From the NCBI RefSeq assembly GCF_900107195.1, contig NZ_FNPB01000018.1, positions 1-49,838 on the forward strand: a stretch of DNA of 49,838 nucleotides, given 5' to 3'. Each line of letters starts with the position of its first letter. Position 1 is the stretch's first letter. This DNA is from Halobellus clavatus. Its GTDB lineage: Archaea > Halobacteriota > Halobacteria > Halobacteriales > Haloferacaceae. A program made the translations under genes and the position numbers. Shown here piece after piece: positions 48,910-49,838 of the stretch. The notes under the pieces were generated by a model. That model was not told where the DNA came from. It saw only the letters and a list, made by a program, of their open reading frames with translations, and did not search any database.

Positions 48910-49521
48910 ATGAATTCGCAATCGGAATCTGTTCTCCGGCTCAAATATATACTCAGCCGGTACGGAACGCTCGTCATCGTCGGCTTACTGCTGGTGAGTA
49001 CTGTCGCCTTCGCGAGTACGGCCTTCGCGTACGGTGAATCGCCGGAGATACGGCAGATCACCGAACAGACGGACAAACAGTCGTTCGAGACGACGGTGAA
49101 TACGAGCGCCGCAGTGACGGAGAACACGACCCTGTATGAACCCAATCAGACGCTCTCGAATATGCCGGTCTATCTGCTCTCTGCCTCGCCAAACGTCACG
49201 ATAAGCGCTCAGACAGCGGTCCCCGACGATCGCGCCGTAGCGGTCACCCACCAGATCAGCATCAAACTCTATGCGACCCGAGGTGACGACGTGTTCTGGA
49301 GCGAGACGAGAACGCTCGCGAGCGACTCGGTGCAGGTCACCGACGGACGTCTCGAAACGCAGGCGACGATCGACGTTCGCGAGATCCGAAGTGGGCGATT
49401 GAACGAGGTGCAGTCGGAAGTGCAGAATATCGGGAACCTCCGCGCCGAGATTTACGTCGACACGGTGTACGAGTCAGAGAAGCATTCGTCTTTAGCTAAG
49501 ACTCACACCTCGGTTGCGTAG
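48910..49521 (+). pseudogene. DUF5305-like gene, truncated by an insertion sequence
   Basis: The frame encodes 203 residues, of which about 191 appear native. There is an N-terminal membrane helix (about 19-40, LVIVGLLLVSTVAFASTAFA), then an extracellular domain with repeated NVTISAQ/VTHQISIKL strands matching the haloarchaeal DUF5305 family. The last 12 residues, beginning at codon 192 (49483), come from the insertion sequence end, and the expected C-terminal membrane helix is missing. DUF5305 genes often lie near archaeal signal peptidases, which fits the preceding operon. Whether the truncated protein is made is unknown. Confidence 0.7.
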
Positions 49522-49838
49522 CGGTAGCGAGCGTCTCTTGCAGGATCGGTCGTTGTTGGTGGATCTTCTGTGCGTCTTCGATCAGTCGCTCCAGCAGTGG
49601 CGGTGGCGAGTAGCCGAGGAACTCGCCGAGTTCGTGGAGGATGAGCTGGGCGTGCGACCGGAAGGTCGCCGCCCAGCGTTCCGGCGGAAACACGATTTCA
49701 TCGGCGGCCTGCTCGGTGACCAGACCCAACAGATCACGACTCACCAGCAGTGACAGCAACGCCGCGTACAACAGAATCTTCACGACATCCGGGTCGCTCG
49801 TGTCGAACTTGTCCAGTTCGTACTGTGTCTTCAGCTCA
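49483..49838 (-). mobile_element. right end of an ISH8-like (IS4 family) insertion sequence
   Basis: From about 49483 (CATTCGTCTTTAGCTAAGAC) the sequence changes from the DUF5305-like gene to a transposase on the minus strand that runs off the window. The boundary is inferred from where the protein similarity ends; the target-site duplication cannot be checked because the left end is outside the window. Confidence 0.75.
49496..49838 (-). CDS. IS4-family (ISH8-like) transposase, C-terminal part (partial)
   Basis: The frame stays open from the window edge to a TAG at 49496. It encodes ELKTQYELDKFDTSDPDVVK followed by a helical region and the sequence DEIVFPPERWAATFRSHAQL, which is typical of the C-terminus of haloarchaeal ISH8-group transposases. 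The conserved Glu of the DDE triad is probably in the outside part. Length in the window is about 113 residues of an expected ~400. It disrupts the preceding DUF5305-like gene. Confidence 0.8.
   Translation of the reverse strand, partial: ELKTQYELDKFDTSDPDVVKILLYAALLSLLVSRDLLGLVTEQAADEIVFPPERWAATFRSHAQLILHELGEFLGYSPPPLLERLIEDAQKIHQQRPILQETLATATQPRCES

Noticed and set aside
1-49838. CRISPR array or prophage
   Set aside because: No regularly spaced direct repeats of 25-40 bases and no phage structural, portal or terminase genes were seen.

Overview
The window comes from a haloarchaeon (class Halobacteria). The evidence is a GC-rich sequence, very acidic proteins, a 5S rRNA followed by tRNA-Cys as in haloarchaeal rRNA operon tails, an archaeal S6e gene, a PitA-type chlorite-dismutase/monooxygenase fusion, a HalX-containing regulator, a cupredoxin lipoprotein and an ISH8-like transposase end. 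The genus cannot be fixed from the sequence alone.

Layout. 1-0.55 kb: tail of an rRNA operon (23S-5S spacer, 5S, hairpin terminator, tRNA-Cys). 0.55-2.6 kb: a small cassette with a SWIM zinc-finger gene and a UPF0175/PIN toxin-antitoxin pair, bounded by a 12-base copy of the tRNA-Cys 3' end. 2.9-9.2 kb: metabolic and small conserved genes (ADP-forming acyl-CoA synthetase alpha subunit, VOC protein, zinc alcohol dehydrogenase, DUF7260-like protein, small zinc proteins). 9.3-15.2 kb: an iron-uptake region, with a large repeat-plus-cupredoxin lipoprotein and a FecB/FecC/FecD-type ABC transporter. TTAGG-N4-CCTAA palindromes precede these genes. 15.3-19.1 kb: MgtC/SapB-like membrane protein, MATE exporter and divergent TetR. 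19.2-20.4 kb: a Doc-type toxin cassette downstream of tRNA-Arg(CCG), bounded by direct repeats of the tRNA 3' end. 20.4-39.1 kb: mostly chromosomal housekeeping and conserved genes (membrane ferredoxin, 6-phosphogluconate dehydrogenase, ATP-grasp, M29 aminopeptidase, S6e, oligoendopeptidase F, FAD oxidase, aldo/keto reductase, PitA, GT2, site-2 protease, a TAT protein with a polytopic partner, LURP-one protein).

39.2-45.3 kb: five minus-strand signalling genes. They are a REC-kinase, a receiver, a 1032-residue PAS/GAF kinase, an HxlR-REC-HalX fusion and another receiver. 45.9-48.5 kb: the most interesting unit, an operon ordered secreted protein / Sec11-SipW-like signal peptidase / secreted protein. 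The two secreted proteins share an N-terminal mature motif. The arrangement recalls Bacillus tapA-sipW-tasA and archaeal bundling-pilus loci. A DUF5305-like gene follows with the same promoter architecture (a 20-bp palindrome exactly 35 bp before a shared TATA-region motif), but its 3' part has been cut off by an ISH8-like insertion sequence that runs off the window end.

The iron genes appear to form one metal-responsive regulon. The two tRNA-linked cassettes look like independent small integration events, each carrying a toxin gene. The signalling cluster, palindromes and fibre-like operon may form a regulated surface-structure locus; that link is an inference from proximity and shared motifs.
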